Assembly: GCA_002344525.1 (NCBI GenBank)
Contig: DDTJ01000018.1
Coordinates: forward strand, 1-23,168
Length of the DNA stretch: 23,168 bases
Direction of reading: 5' to 3'
Source of the DNA: Akkermansiaceae bacterium UBA2367
GTDB taxonomy: Bacteria > Verrucomicrobiota > Verrucomicrobiia > Verrucomicrobiales > DEV007
Positions 15,301 through 21,408 of this stretch are shown one piece after another (the first letter of the stretch is position 1; every line of letters begins with the position of its first letter). Made by a program: the position numbers and the translations under genes. A model generated the notes under the pieces. It was not told the origin of the DNA. It saw nothing but the letters and a program-made list of their open reading frames with translations, and made no database searches.

Positions 15301-15787
15301 ACTCAAGCGATTGGTTCTTCGTGCTGTCGAGACGGAACTGTACCCTCTCCGTTCCCGGAGACAAGACGGTCAACTCGTAGGTCTCGGCGAGGCTGTCGGT
15401 GCGGTAGCGCAGCCAGTCCTCGTCATTGGCGGAATGATAGGGCCGCCCCGTCCACGGATTGGCGAGCGATTCGTCGAGATGCCCGCCGCTGACGAGCAGG
15501 GCGGCGAGTTCATGGCCCTCCATCATGCGCTTCGGATAGAGTTCCTCCTTCACATGGTAGCGCTGCAGGGCCTCCTGCACCGCGAGCAGCATCGCCCGGA
15601 CGCGGCGCTCGGTACGTTTTTCGAGGAACGGCGGGACGAAGACAGTCGCGCCGATCACGACGACGAGGAGGAGACTGAGGGTGCGGAGGAGACATTTCCT
15701 CCAAGGGGTTTTGGACCGCGAATGGACACGGATGGGTACGAAGGCTCCCGCAGCCACCTTTTCCGATTTGTGTCCATCCGTGTCCAT
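15299..15787 (-). CDS. Type II secretion pseudopilin (GspG)-like protein, start uncertain
   Basis: The open frame gives up to 162 residues. The first ~28 are encoded by an inverted repeat (15711-15798) and are probably not original. The core begins with a basic patch and one hydrophobic helix (LLRTLSLLLVVVIGATVFVP). A charged helix follows, then YPKRMMEGHELAALLVSGGH and NPWTGRPYH, which resemble the conserved C-terminal part of GspG-type major pseudopilins (a Tyr-Pro turn, then a Pro-Trp-Gly-x-Pro-Tyr-like motif). The canonical prepilin motif GFTLxE is missing. A strong GGAGGAA-ATG sequence at about 15690-15700 is in another frame, so a frameshift or a non-ATG start is possible. It lies between the NosR-like gene and the methyltransferase gene. 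Confidence 0.6.
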   Translation of the reverse strand: MDTDGHKSEKVAAGAFVPIRVHSRSKTPWRKCLLRTLSLLLVVVIGATVFVPPFLEKRTERRVRAMLLAVQEALQRYHVKEELYPKRMMEGHELAALLVSGGHLDESLANPWTGRPYHSANDEDWLRYRTDSLAETYELTVLSPGTERVQFRLDSTKNQSLE

Positions 15788-15798
15788 TCGTGGTCCAA
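15711..15798. repeat. 24-bp inverted repeat (GGACACGGATG type)
   Basis: Left arm 15711-15734 and right arm 15775-15798 are reverse complements with a single mismatch; the shared core is CGAATGGACACGGATG. It separates the NosR-like gene from the pseudopilin-like gene and supplies the apparent N-terminal codons of the latter. Confidence 0.7.
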
Positions 15799-15805
15799 AC
15801 CTGCC

Positions 15806-17065
15806 CTATCCAAGAAAAAATCCGACCGGAATCCAATACAATCCTCCCGCCACCGCCAGCAAGCCCAGCCCGATCCAGTCGCGCTCCGAAAAACGGTCCT
15901 TGCCGAGGCGTTTCCTGACGAACTCCAGCAGCCAGCCCGTCGGACAGCCGAACTTGCAGTAAGCCATCGGGAAATAAAGCGACACCGCCAGCCCTGCCAA
16001 AGCCACCACGATCGTCGCGAGCCCGGCGGACTTCAGGAGATACGCATCGAACGGCTCGATGCCCGCGAGGTCGAAATCGAGCCGCAGGAAGGACACCCCC
16101 AGCACCCCCGCGAGCAGCATCGGGGGCACCCAGCGGGCCGCCCACTTCCCGTCGTCCGGCAGGGGCCGCTTCCACCTCGCCGGGAGGACCTTCATGGCCC
16201 AGCGTTGCAAATTGCCGTGGGGGCAGATGAACTGGCAGTAGACCGGCTGCCCCGTGGACCAAGGCACGAGAAAGGCCGCCGCGACGAGCAGGACGAGGCC
16301 CGGCGTCGCCTCCCAAGGCACCCGGCTTTCGGTCCAGCCGGCGAGGAGCGACTGCGCGAGGAGATCGCCAAACCAGAGACCCAGCCCCGCGATCGTCGCC
16401 ACGGAATAAACCCAGCGCCAGCGCTGGAAACGCTTCGCCTTCCAGAAAGCGAAGAGGCAGCCCAGCCCGAGAAAAGCGACGAGCGCCGCGTCGCGCCAGC
16501 CGAAGGAGAGACGGCGCTCCAGCCCCTCCCTCCCCTCGGCCACGGCGAGGCGGTGGCTGAGGCTCTTCGCGACCGCCTCGCTCGTGCGCGTCGCGCCCGA
16601 GACCCCGTAGATCCCGGCGGCGGCGAGGTCGGTGATCGCGGCGATCTCGTCCCAGGAGCGACCGTTCCACCGCTCCATGAAAAGGAAGTCCATGCGCACG
16701 TCCTCGACATGGCTCGGCGTGTCGTAGCTGTGCCGGATGGCCACGCCCACGGCCTTGTCCCCGGCGTCGAAGACCCCGAGCACGTCGGAGGGTCCCGAAT
16801 AACCCGTGATCCCGCGCGAATCGGGCATGGTCCGCACCGCATAGCCGATCCTCGCGCCGGAGGCGTCGAGCACCTCCAGCCCCCCGCGCGGCCCCGGATC
16901 GACGCGGAGACGGTGGGCGTCCTTGAGGAAAACCCTCACCTCCGCCACCGTCAGCGGCCAGTCGCCCTGCACGCGGAGGCGTTCGTGATGCCCCCGGACG
17001 AGCCAAGCGATGGCCACGAGCACGGCGAGACGGTAGATCTGGAGGAGGGCTTTGATGGGCGGCAC
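15806..17065 (-). CDS. NosR-like FMN-binding, 4Fe-4S polyferredoxin membrane protein
   Basis: This 419-residue inner-membrane electron-transfer protein begins with one hydrophobic segment (8-23). A periplasmic FMN-binding domain follows, ending in VSGATRTSEAV; SGATRT at 156-161 fits the ApbE flavinylation motif with Thr161 as acceptor. Then come about six membrane segments with two Cys-rich motifs, CQFICPHG (277-284) and CKFGCPTG (370-377). These C-x3-CP sites are typical of NosR/NapH-type membrane proteins. The extra cytosolic ferredoxin domain of full-length NosR is absent. No nitrous-oxide reductase gene adjoins. A role passing quinol electrons to a periplasmic reductase or maturation factor is inference. 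The start is GTG 17065, preceded by a GAGG about 14 nt upstream. Confidence 0.88.
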   Translation of the reverse strand: MPPIKALLQIYRLAVLVAIAWLVRGHHERLRVQGDWPLTVAEVRVFLKDAHRLRVDPGPRGGLEVLDASGARIGYAVRTMPDSRGITGYSGPSDVLGVFDAGDKAVGVAIRHSYDTPSHVEDVRMDFLFMERWNGRSWDEIAAITDLAAAGIYGVSGATRTSEAVAKSLSHRLAVAEGREGLERRLSFGWRDAALVAFLGLGCLFAFWKAKRFQRWRWVYSVATIAGLGLWFGDLLAQSLLAGWTESRVPWEATPGLVLLVAAAFLVPWSTGQPVYCQFICPHGNLQRWAMKVLPARWKRPLPDDGKWAARWVPPMLLAGVLGVSFLRLDFDLAGIEPFDAYLLKSAGLATIVVALAGLAVSLYFPMAYCKFGCPTGWLLEFVRKRLGKDRFSERDWIGLGLLAVAGGLYWIPVGFFLG

Positions 17066-17104
17066 TGTAGCACGTCCTCACGATGCCGGGGACAATAGAA
17101 GCTC

Positions 17105-17140
17105 GGAGGCGGAACCTGTGGCCGAGGTCTTTGACCTCGG
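17105..17140. repeat. Short hairpin next to the NosR-like gene start
   Basis: CCGAGGTC-TTT-GACCTCGG occupies 17122-17140 with an 8-bp stem and a 3-nt loop. It lies ~60 bp upstream of the NosR-like gene. GGAACC at 17111 and GGTTCC at 17178 could close a larger structure. It may be a decayed REP-like unit. Confidence 0.4.
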
Positions 17141-17187
17141 TCGGGCGTCTCTAATGCTCAAATCGTTCTACGGACGCGGTTCCTGGC

Positions 17188-17273
17188 CCCAAGGAGGGCC
17201 GACATTCCTGTCGGCCGTCTAGTCTGGCCGTCGCCGGGCTTGTTGGCCGACAGGAATGTCGGCCCTCCTTGGG
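17188..17273. repeat. REP-like paired hairpin element, family D (GGAG head)
   Basis: A perfect 29-bp inverted repeat: left arm 17188-17216, right arm 17245-17273. Each arm holds GGAG followed by hairpin GGCCGACA-TTCC-TGTCGGCC or its complement. Outermost bases are CCCAAGGAGG and CCTCCTTGGG. The centre is 28 nt. Perfect arm identity suggests recent formation or ongoing conversion. Confidence 0.85.
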
Positions 17274-17344
17274 CTTGCAATCTATTTGAATGCCCCATCA
17301 ACCATTCCCCCCCTACCCACCATCACAGCCGCGTCGGAGTCCGA

Positions 17345-17424
17345 GGGTAGCCCCGAGCGGCCCGCTCGGGGAACGAACGTCGTTTGGACGCCCGATCGGC
17401 CGCGCGAGCCGCGCGGCCCTACCC
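17345..17424. repeat. REP-like paired hairpin element, family E
   Basis: Bounded by GGGTAG (17345-17350) and CTACCC (17419-17424). The left hairpin is CCCCGAGC-GGCCC-GCTCGGGG; the right hairpin is GGCCGCGCG-AGC-CGCGCGGCC. The two hairpins differ in sequence, unlike those in families A, B and D, but outer heads and spacing match family C. Confidence 0.75.
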
Positions 17425-17546
17425 GCGCCTCGCGGCAAGCCCTTCCTTCGCAGCCCTCTCCCCGATGGATGGGGACTGCCGGACAGGTCAAACCTTGATC
17501 GTCTCCCCGGCAGAACCTAGGGTTTCCCTATTGGAGAGTGAAGCGC

Positions 17547-17627
17547 GGTAGGGACGCCTGGCTCAGGCGTCCGCCATGGATGCTTGGCTCGACCTTGCGG
17601 CGGACGCCTGAGCCAGGCGTCCCTACC
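17547..17627. repeat. REP-like paired hairpin element, family B (complete)
   Basis: Left arm 17547-17572 reads GGTAG, then hairpin GGACGCCTG-GCT-CAGGCGTCC. Right arm 17602-17627 is its exact reverse complement, ending CCCTACC. The 29-nt centre matches the spacing in families A and D. The right arm plus its flank recurs alone at 5359-5405. It lies just beyond the 3' end of the FAD oxidoreductase gene. Families D, E and B fill most of the 587-bp gap 17066-17652, which has no gene. Confidence 0.85.
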
Positions 17628-17652
17628 ATTTCGCTTAACCGAGCGTCATCCC

Positions 17653-19215
17653 CTACCCCAACCTCTCCGCACAACGCATCCCGTCGAGCGCCGCGCTGAC
17701 GATCCCTCCCGCGAAGCCCGCGCCCTCGCCGCAGGGGTATAGCCCGCGCAACTCGGGATGCTGGAGCGTTTCGGAATCGCGGGGGATGCGGACAGGCGAG
17801 CTGGTCCGCGTCTCGAAACCGATCAGGCCCGCTTCCTCCCCCGTGTAGCCGGGCATCCGCTTGCCGAAGAGCTTCAAGCCCTCGCGCATCCGCGAGACGA
17901 CGAAAGGCGGGAGCAGTTCGTCGAGACGGGCGGGCTTCAGTCCGGGTTTGTAGCTGGTCTCGGGCAGCTCCGGCGAATCGCGGCGGGCGATGAAATCCAT
18001 GGCTCGCTGGCCCGGCGCGGTCTGCCCGCCGCCGCCCGCCGCCTTCGCGATCTGTTCGAGCCGCTTCTGGAAGGCGATCCCGGCGAGGACGCCGTGCTCC
18101 TCGAAAAAATCGCGCGTGTCCTCCGGCTCGACCGTGACGACGAACCCGCTGTTGGCGAAAGGCGAGTCGCGCTTCGAGAGGCTCATGCCGTTGACCACGA
18201 CCTCGTCGTTCTCCGTGGCCGAGGGTACGATGAAACCGCCGGGACACATGCAGAAGGAATGCACGCCCCGGTCGCGGATCTTCGTGGCGAGGGTGTAGCT
18301 CGCGGCGGGGAGCAACCGCGGCCGCTCCCGACCCGGTTCGTAGTGGTATTGAAGACTGTCGATGAGGGTCTGGGGATGCTCGATGCGAACCCCCACGGCA
18401 AAGGGCTTCTGTTCGAGACGCAGCCCCTTCGCCGCGAGAAGCCGGTAGATGTCGCGGGCGGAATGCCCGGTCGCGAGGATCACGGCGTCGCCGGAAAGCT
18501 CCTCCGCCCCGTTCACGACGACACCCCGGATCGCATCGCCGTCGATCAGGAGATCGGTCACCTTCGCCCCGAATCGCACCTCGCCCCCGGCTCCGACGAT
18601 GCTCCCTCGGATCGCCTTGACCACGTTGGGCAGCAGGTTCGAGCCGATATGGGGATGGGCCTCGACGAGGATGTCCTCCGGTGCGCCGTGGGCGACGAGG
18701 ATCTCGTAGACCTTGCGGACGGGTCCGCGCTTCGTCGCGCGGGTGTAGAGCTTGCCGTCGGAGAAGGTGCCGGCCCCGCCCTCGCCGAAGCAGTAGTTCG
18801 AATCCTCGATCACGGTGCCGTGGCGCAGGATGGGGGCGAGGTCGTAGCGGCGGGCGGAGGCGTCCTTGCCACGCTCCAACACGACGGGCCGCCAGCCGCG
18901 CTCGATCGCGGTCAGCGCGGCGAAGAGCCCGGCGGGTCCGCTCCCGACGATGAGGACGGTCTTTTTCGCCCCGGAGACGTCGGGCAGCTCCGCGCGGATC
19001 GACGGCTCCGGGGGAAGCTCCTCGTCCAGCCCGACCTCGAAGCGAAGCTGGACCTTGATCTGCCGCTTCCGCGCGTCGAGCGAGCGCTTGCGCAGGCGCA
19101 GGGTACGGAGGCGACCGGGGTGGACGTCGAGCTTGCGGGCCACGGCCTTGCGCCACGCGCCCTCGTCCTCGGAGAGACCGAGCGGCAGGAGGATATCGAC
19201 GACGGGCGGCTCCAT
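17653..19215 (-). CDS. FAD-dependent NAD(P)-type oxidoreductase (COG2509-like)
   Basis: The 520-residue cytosolic flavoprotein has an N-terminal ~75-residue domain (LPLGLSEDEGAWRKAVARKL ... ARKRQIKVQLRFEV) typical of the uncharacterised COG2509 dehydrogenases. The FAD-binding Rossmann motif is TVLIVGSGPAGLFAALTA (~86-103). Next come GEGGAGTFSDGKLYTR and an ATGHSARDIYRLL segment. A CMCPGGFIVPSAT motif lies mid-protein, and the closing FAD contact is GLYPCGEGAGFAGGI near the C-terminus. The reaction is unknown. It starts 4 bp after the thiG stop codon, with AGGGG seven bases before its ATG, so it is almost certainly co-transcribed with thiG. It is not a ThiO-type glycine oxidase by sequence, although an oxidative role beside thiazole synthesis is a possible inference. 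Confidence 0.9.
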   Translation of the reverse strand: MEPPVVDILLPLGLSEDEGAWRKAVARKLDVHPGRLRTLRLRKRSLDARKRQIKVQLRFEVGLDEELPPEPSIRAELPDVSGAKKTVLIVGSGPAGLFAALTAIERGWRPVVLERGKDASARRYDLAPILRHGTVIEDSNYCFGEGGAGTFSDGKLYTRATKRGPVRKVYEILVAHGAPEDILVEAHPHIGSNLLPNVVKAIRGSIVGAGGEVRFGAKVTDLLIDGDAIRGVVVNGAEELSGDAVILATGHSARDIYRLLAAKGLRLEQKPFAVGVRIEHPQTLIDSLQYHYEPGRERPRLLPAASYTLATKIRDRGVHSFCMCPGGFIVPSATENDEVVVNGMSLSKRDSPFANSGFVVTVEPEDTRDFFEEHGVLAGIAFQKRLEQIAKAAGGGGQTAPGQRAMDFIARRDSPELPETSYKPGLKPARLDELLPPFVVSRMREGLKLFGKRMPGYTGEEAGLIGFETRTSSPVRIPRDSETLQHPELRGLYPCGEGAGFAGGIVSAALDGMRCAERLG

Positions 19216-19219
19216 GGCG

Positions 19220-20017
19220 TCACCCCTGTCCGCCTTGGAAAAGGAAGCCGGTCAAAGGACTGCTGGCGGAGGCGGAGGCGGAGACTTCGGGGAGGCCGCC
19301 CGACTCGCAGGCGATGCGACCGGCCTCGACCGCCAGCCGGAAGGCGCGGGCCACGGCGGGAGGATCGCCGGCGATGGCGATGGCGGTGTTGACGAGGACG
19401 GCGTCGGCCCCCATCTCCAGCGCTTCGGCGGCGTGGCTGGGACGGCCAAGCCCGGCGTCGACGACCACCGGGACGGTGGCCTGGGCGATGATGATCTCGA
19501 TCTGCCGCCGCGTGGCGATGCCTTGGTTCGACCCGATGGGTGAGCCGAGGGGCATGACCGTGGCCGTGCCGACGTCCTGAAGGCGCTTCGCGAGGACGGG
19601 GTCGGCGTTGATGTAGGGCAGCACGGTGAAGCCCTCCTTCACGAGGATTTCGGCGGCCTTGAGGGTCTCGATGGGATCGGGCAGCAGGTAGATCGGGTCG
19701 GGATGGATCTCAAGTTTGACCCACTGCGGCAGGCCCGCCGAGGCGGCGAGGCGGGCGAGGCGCACGGCCTCCTCCGCGTTCATCGCCCCCGAGGTGTTCG
19801 GCAGGAGGAGGTAGCGCGAGGGGTCGATGTAGTCGAGGATGTCCGCGTAGGGGTCGCCTTTCCCGCTGAGGTCGGCGCGGCGCAGGGCCACGGTCACGAT
19901 CTCGGTCCCGGAGGCTTCGAGAGCCTCGCGCATGACTTCGTTCGAGGAGAACTTCCCCGTCCCCAACAAGAGACGGGAAGAGAAGGAGCGGTCGGCGATG
20001 ACGAGGGGGGCGGTCAC
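19220..20017 (-). CDS. thiG: Thiazole synthase ThiG
   Basis: The 265-residue enzyme condenses 1-deoxyxylulose 5-phosphate, dehydroglycine and the ThiS thiocarboxylate to the thiazole phosphate of thiamine. The TIM-barrel start is SRLLLGTGKFSSNEVMREAL. RADLSGKGD is a diverged first loop. QWVKLEIHPDP places the Schiff-base lysine at Lys101. Further hallmarks are VLPYINADPVLAKRL, VMPLGSPIGSNQGI and VVVDAGLGRPSHAAEALEMG. Length is usual. The start is GTG 20017, with no Shine-Dalgarno sequence. No thiS, thiF, thiH or thiO lies in the window, so partners must be encoded elsewhere. Directly upstream is a leader with an intrinsic terminator, described separately. Confidence 0.97.
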   Translation of the reverse strand: MTAPLVIADRSFSSRLLLGTGKFSSNEVMREALEASGTEIVTVALRRADLSGKGDPYADILDYIDPSRYLLLPNTSGAMNAEEAVRLARLAASAGLPQWVKLEIHPDPIYLLPDPIETLKAAEILVKEGFTVLPYINADPVLAKRLQDVGTATVMPLGSPIGSNQGIATRRQIEIIIAQATVPVVVDAGLGRPSHAAEALEMGADAVLVNTAIAIAGDPPAVARAFRLAVEAGRIACESGGLPEVSASASASSPLTGFLFQGGQG

Positions 20018-20058
20018 GGGAAGGCGGAGAACCTACGGGATACCCCGGAAAGCTCCAC

Positions 20059-20087
20059 AAAAAAACCCCTCCGAATCCTCGGAGGGG
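20059..20087 (-). terminator. Intrinsic terminator upstream of thiG
   Basis: Read on the minus strand: CCCCTCCGA (20087-20079), loop GGAT, TCGGAGGGG (20074-20066), then seven T (20065-20059). It ends about 42 bp before the thiG GTG. The plus-strand reading has weaker Ts (CTTTCTTTTG), so the main direction is toward thiG. It either ends a small RNA or attenuates thiG. Confidence 0.8.
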
Positions 20088-20180
20088 CTTTCTTTTGCGT
20101 AAGGCTTGGAAACCAAGCCCGCCACAACAACAACCAAGCAATGAAACTCGGGGCCAACAACAACCCCTCGAAACAACAAC
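20059..20180 (-). ncRNA. Candidate thiG leader or small RNA (attenuator-like)
   Basis: From the predicted start near 20180 the minus-strand transcript would contain three parts in order. First is TTTCGAGGGGTTGTTG, centred on 20171-20164. Next is a hairpin GGCTTGG-TTT-CCAAGCC at 20118-20102. Last is the terminator at 20087-20059. TCGAGGGG can pair with the terminator's 5' arm CCCCTCCGA with one bulged C, which would break the terminator. Alternative pairings of this kind typify attenuators. I looked for the TPP-riboswitch signatures (CUGAGA and the CCUGAUCUGG region) and found neither. Which ligand, if any, acts here is unknown. A free-standing sRNA is equally possible. Confidence 0.4.
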
Positions 20181-20186
20181 AAGAGA

Positions 20187-20215
20187 ATTTTACCCGGAAT
20201 CGCGAAAAGCGTCCA
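20187..20215 (-). promoter_or_regulatory. Promoter-like sequence for the thiG leader
   Basis: On the minus strand, TGGACG (20215-20210, 4/6 to the -35 consensus) is followed by a 17-bp spacer and TAAAAT (20192-20187, 5/6 to the -10). The surrounding 20180-20280 region is distinctly AT-richer than the genes, as expected for a promoter region. It is shared between thiG and the divergent nuclease gene. Confidence 0.45.
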
Positions 20216-20332
20216 TCTTTTTCTCGAATTTTCCTGCCGGATTGTGGAATTTTCTCAAATTTGATCAAAAAATAGGTGCGCCGTCTCCTCGCGCCAAGCC
20301 GGATTTCGCGCTTCCGGCTCCTCCGCTTGGCG

Positions 20333-20341
20333 TGCTATGCT
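20333..20341 (+). promoter_or_regulatory. Possible extended -10 of the Rpn-type nuclease gene
   Basis: TGC-TATGCT forms an extended -10 (TGn plus 4/6 match) ten bases before ATG 20351. No good -35 is present. The predicted start near 20348 would give an almost leaderless message. Confidence 0.25.
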
Positions 20342-20350
20342 TCGCCAGCC

Positions 20351-21322
20351 ATGACCGCCGAGATCCGCACCGACGACCCCGCCCCCACCCACGACGACCT
20401 CATCAAGACGCTGCTCTCCCAGCCGAGGCTGCTGATCGACTTCCTCAGAGCCTTCGTCCCCGGCGTCTTGGAGTTCGCCGACCTCTCCTCCATCGAATAC
20501 CTCGACAAGGAGCACCCCAGATCCCGCAAGCGGCCTCGCCGCGACGGCGATCTGCTGGTCAAGGTCCGATGGAAGGGGAAGGAGGCCGTCTTCCTCATCC
20601 ACATCGAGAGCCAAGGCAAAGCCGAGGCCATCTCCCTCCAGCGCCTCATCGAGTACGCCATGCGCGACTCCATCCGGTATGGCATGCCCGTGATGCCCGT
20701 CCTGCTGCTGACCTATCCGAAGCCGGAAGTCCCCCACCCGGACACGCTGGACTGGCAGTTCGGCGAAGTCGCCTCCATCCGCATCCACTGCCCCGTGCTG
20801 CATTTCCATCGGATGGACCCGCGTCCGCATCTGGAAAGCGGCAACGTGGCCGCCTTGGCGTTGAGTTCGTTGATGAAGCTCGATGGAGGGCAGCAGGTGG
20901 AGGCCATCGTGCGGACCTTGGCCGAGGCGTTGAGGCAGGGCTTCTCCGAGGAGGAGTTGGCGGCGGCGACGGAGTTCGTGCAGCACTACGCGCCCTTGGA
21001 CGACGGGCAGCTCTTGCAATTGGAGGAGCGCGTGCGTATGCTGTCGGAGAACGAACCCGAACTTGCGCCCATGCCAACTCTCGTCAATCCCTTCGTCGAA
21101 CTCGGCAAGCTCAAAGGCCGTCAGGAAGGCCGTCAGGAAGGCCGCGCCGAGGGCGAGTTGGCTGTCTTGCAACGACTTCTGAAGCGGAAGTTCCCCCGCC
21201 TCGCACGGAAGGCCGCCCCCCTGTTGAAGTCTCTGGACGAGCCGGGGCTGCTGGCCTTCGGTGAGGCGCTGCTGTTCTTCGAGACGGAGGCGGAGTGCCT
21301 CGCGTGGCTGGAGGGGCGGTGA
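20351..21322 (+). CDS. Rpn-family nuclease / Transposase_31-like protein with DUF4351 tail
   Basis: The 323-residue protein belongs to the Rpn (recombination-promoting nuclease) PD-(D/E)XK superfamily. I chose ATG 20351 over an upstream in-frame ATG because the family N-terminus (HDDLIKTLLSQPRLLIDFLR) begins just after it. Putative catalytic residues are Asp67 in RRDGDLLVKV and Glu86-x-Gln88-x-Lys90 in IHIESQGK. The middle is helical. Near residues 255-268 a short tandem repeat, GRQEG-RQEG-RAEG, encoded by near-identical 15-bp units, links to a C-terminal DUF4351 domain (LAVLQRLLKRKFPRL ... ECLAWLEGR). Known relatives cleave DNA and promote RecA-independent recombination; most are multi-copy in genomes. 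It stands alone and ends inside a dispersed repeat. Confidence 0.88.
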   Translation: MTAEIRTDDPAPTHDDLIKTLLSQPRLLIDFLRAFVPGVLEFADLSSIEYLDKEHPRSRKRPRRDGDLLVKVRWKGKEAVFLIHIESQGKAEAISLQRLIEYAMRDSIRYGMPVMPVLLLTYPKPEVPHPDTLDWQFGEVASIRIHCPVLHFHRMDPRPHLESGNVAALALSSLMKLDGGQQVEAIVRTLAEALRQGFSEEELAAATEFVQHYAPLDDGQLLQLEERVRMLSENEPELAPMPTLVNPFVELGKLKGRQEGRQEGRAEGELAVLQRLLKRKFPRLARKAAPLLKSLDEPGLLAFGEALLFFETEAECLAWLEGR

Positions 21323-21408
21323 TTGGCGCTGATCTTCGCTGATCTTTTGGGTGGGGCCGATGCTTCGGATTTCGAGCTTCGGGTTTCGGATTTCGAGCTT
21401 CGGATTTC
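21321..21408. repeat. Short dispersed intergenic repeats, right cluster
   Basis: GATTGGCGCTGATCTTCGCT at 21321-21340 overlaps the stop codon of the nuclease gene and repeats 108-127 and 1432-1457. It is followed by tandem CTTCGGATTTCGAGC units at 21363-21408, the same pair of repeats as at 60-180. Confidence 0.65.

Noticed and set aside
15026..17098. Plus-strand open frame of 690 codons opposite the NosR-like and pseudopilin-like genes
   Set aside because: Composition is artefactual, and the opposite strand has conserved cysteine and flavinylation motifs.
20141..20275. Small plus-strand gene beginning MKLGANNNPSKQQQ
   Set aside because: Gln/Asn-rich frame opposite the thiG leader, no ribosome-binding signal and no recognisable family.
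20018..20280. TPP riboswitch upstream of thiG
   Set aside because: Neither the CUGAGA nor the CCUGAUCUGG-type conserved segment is present on the minus strand.
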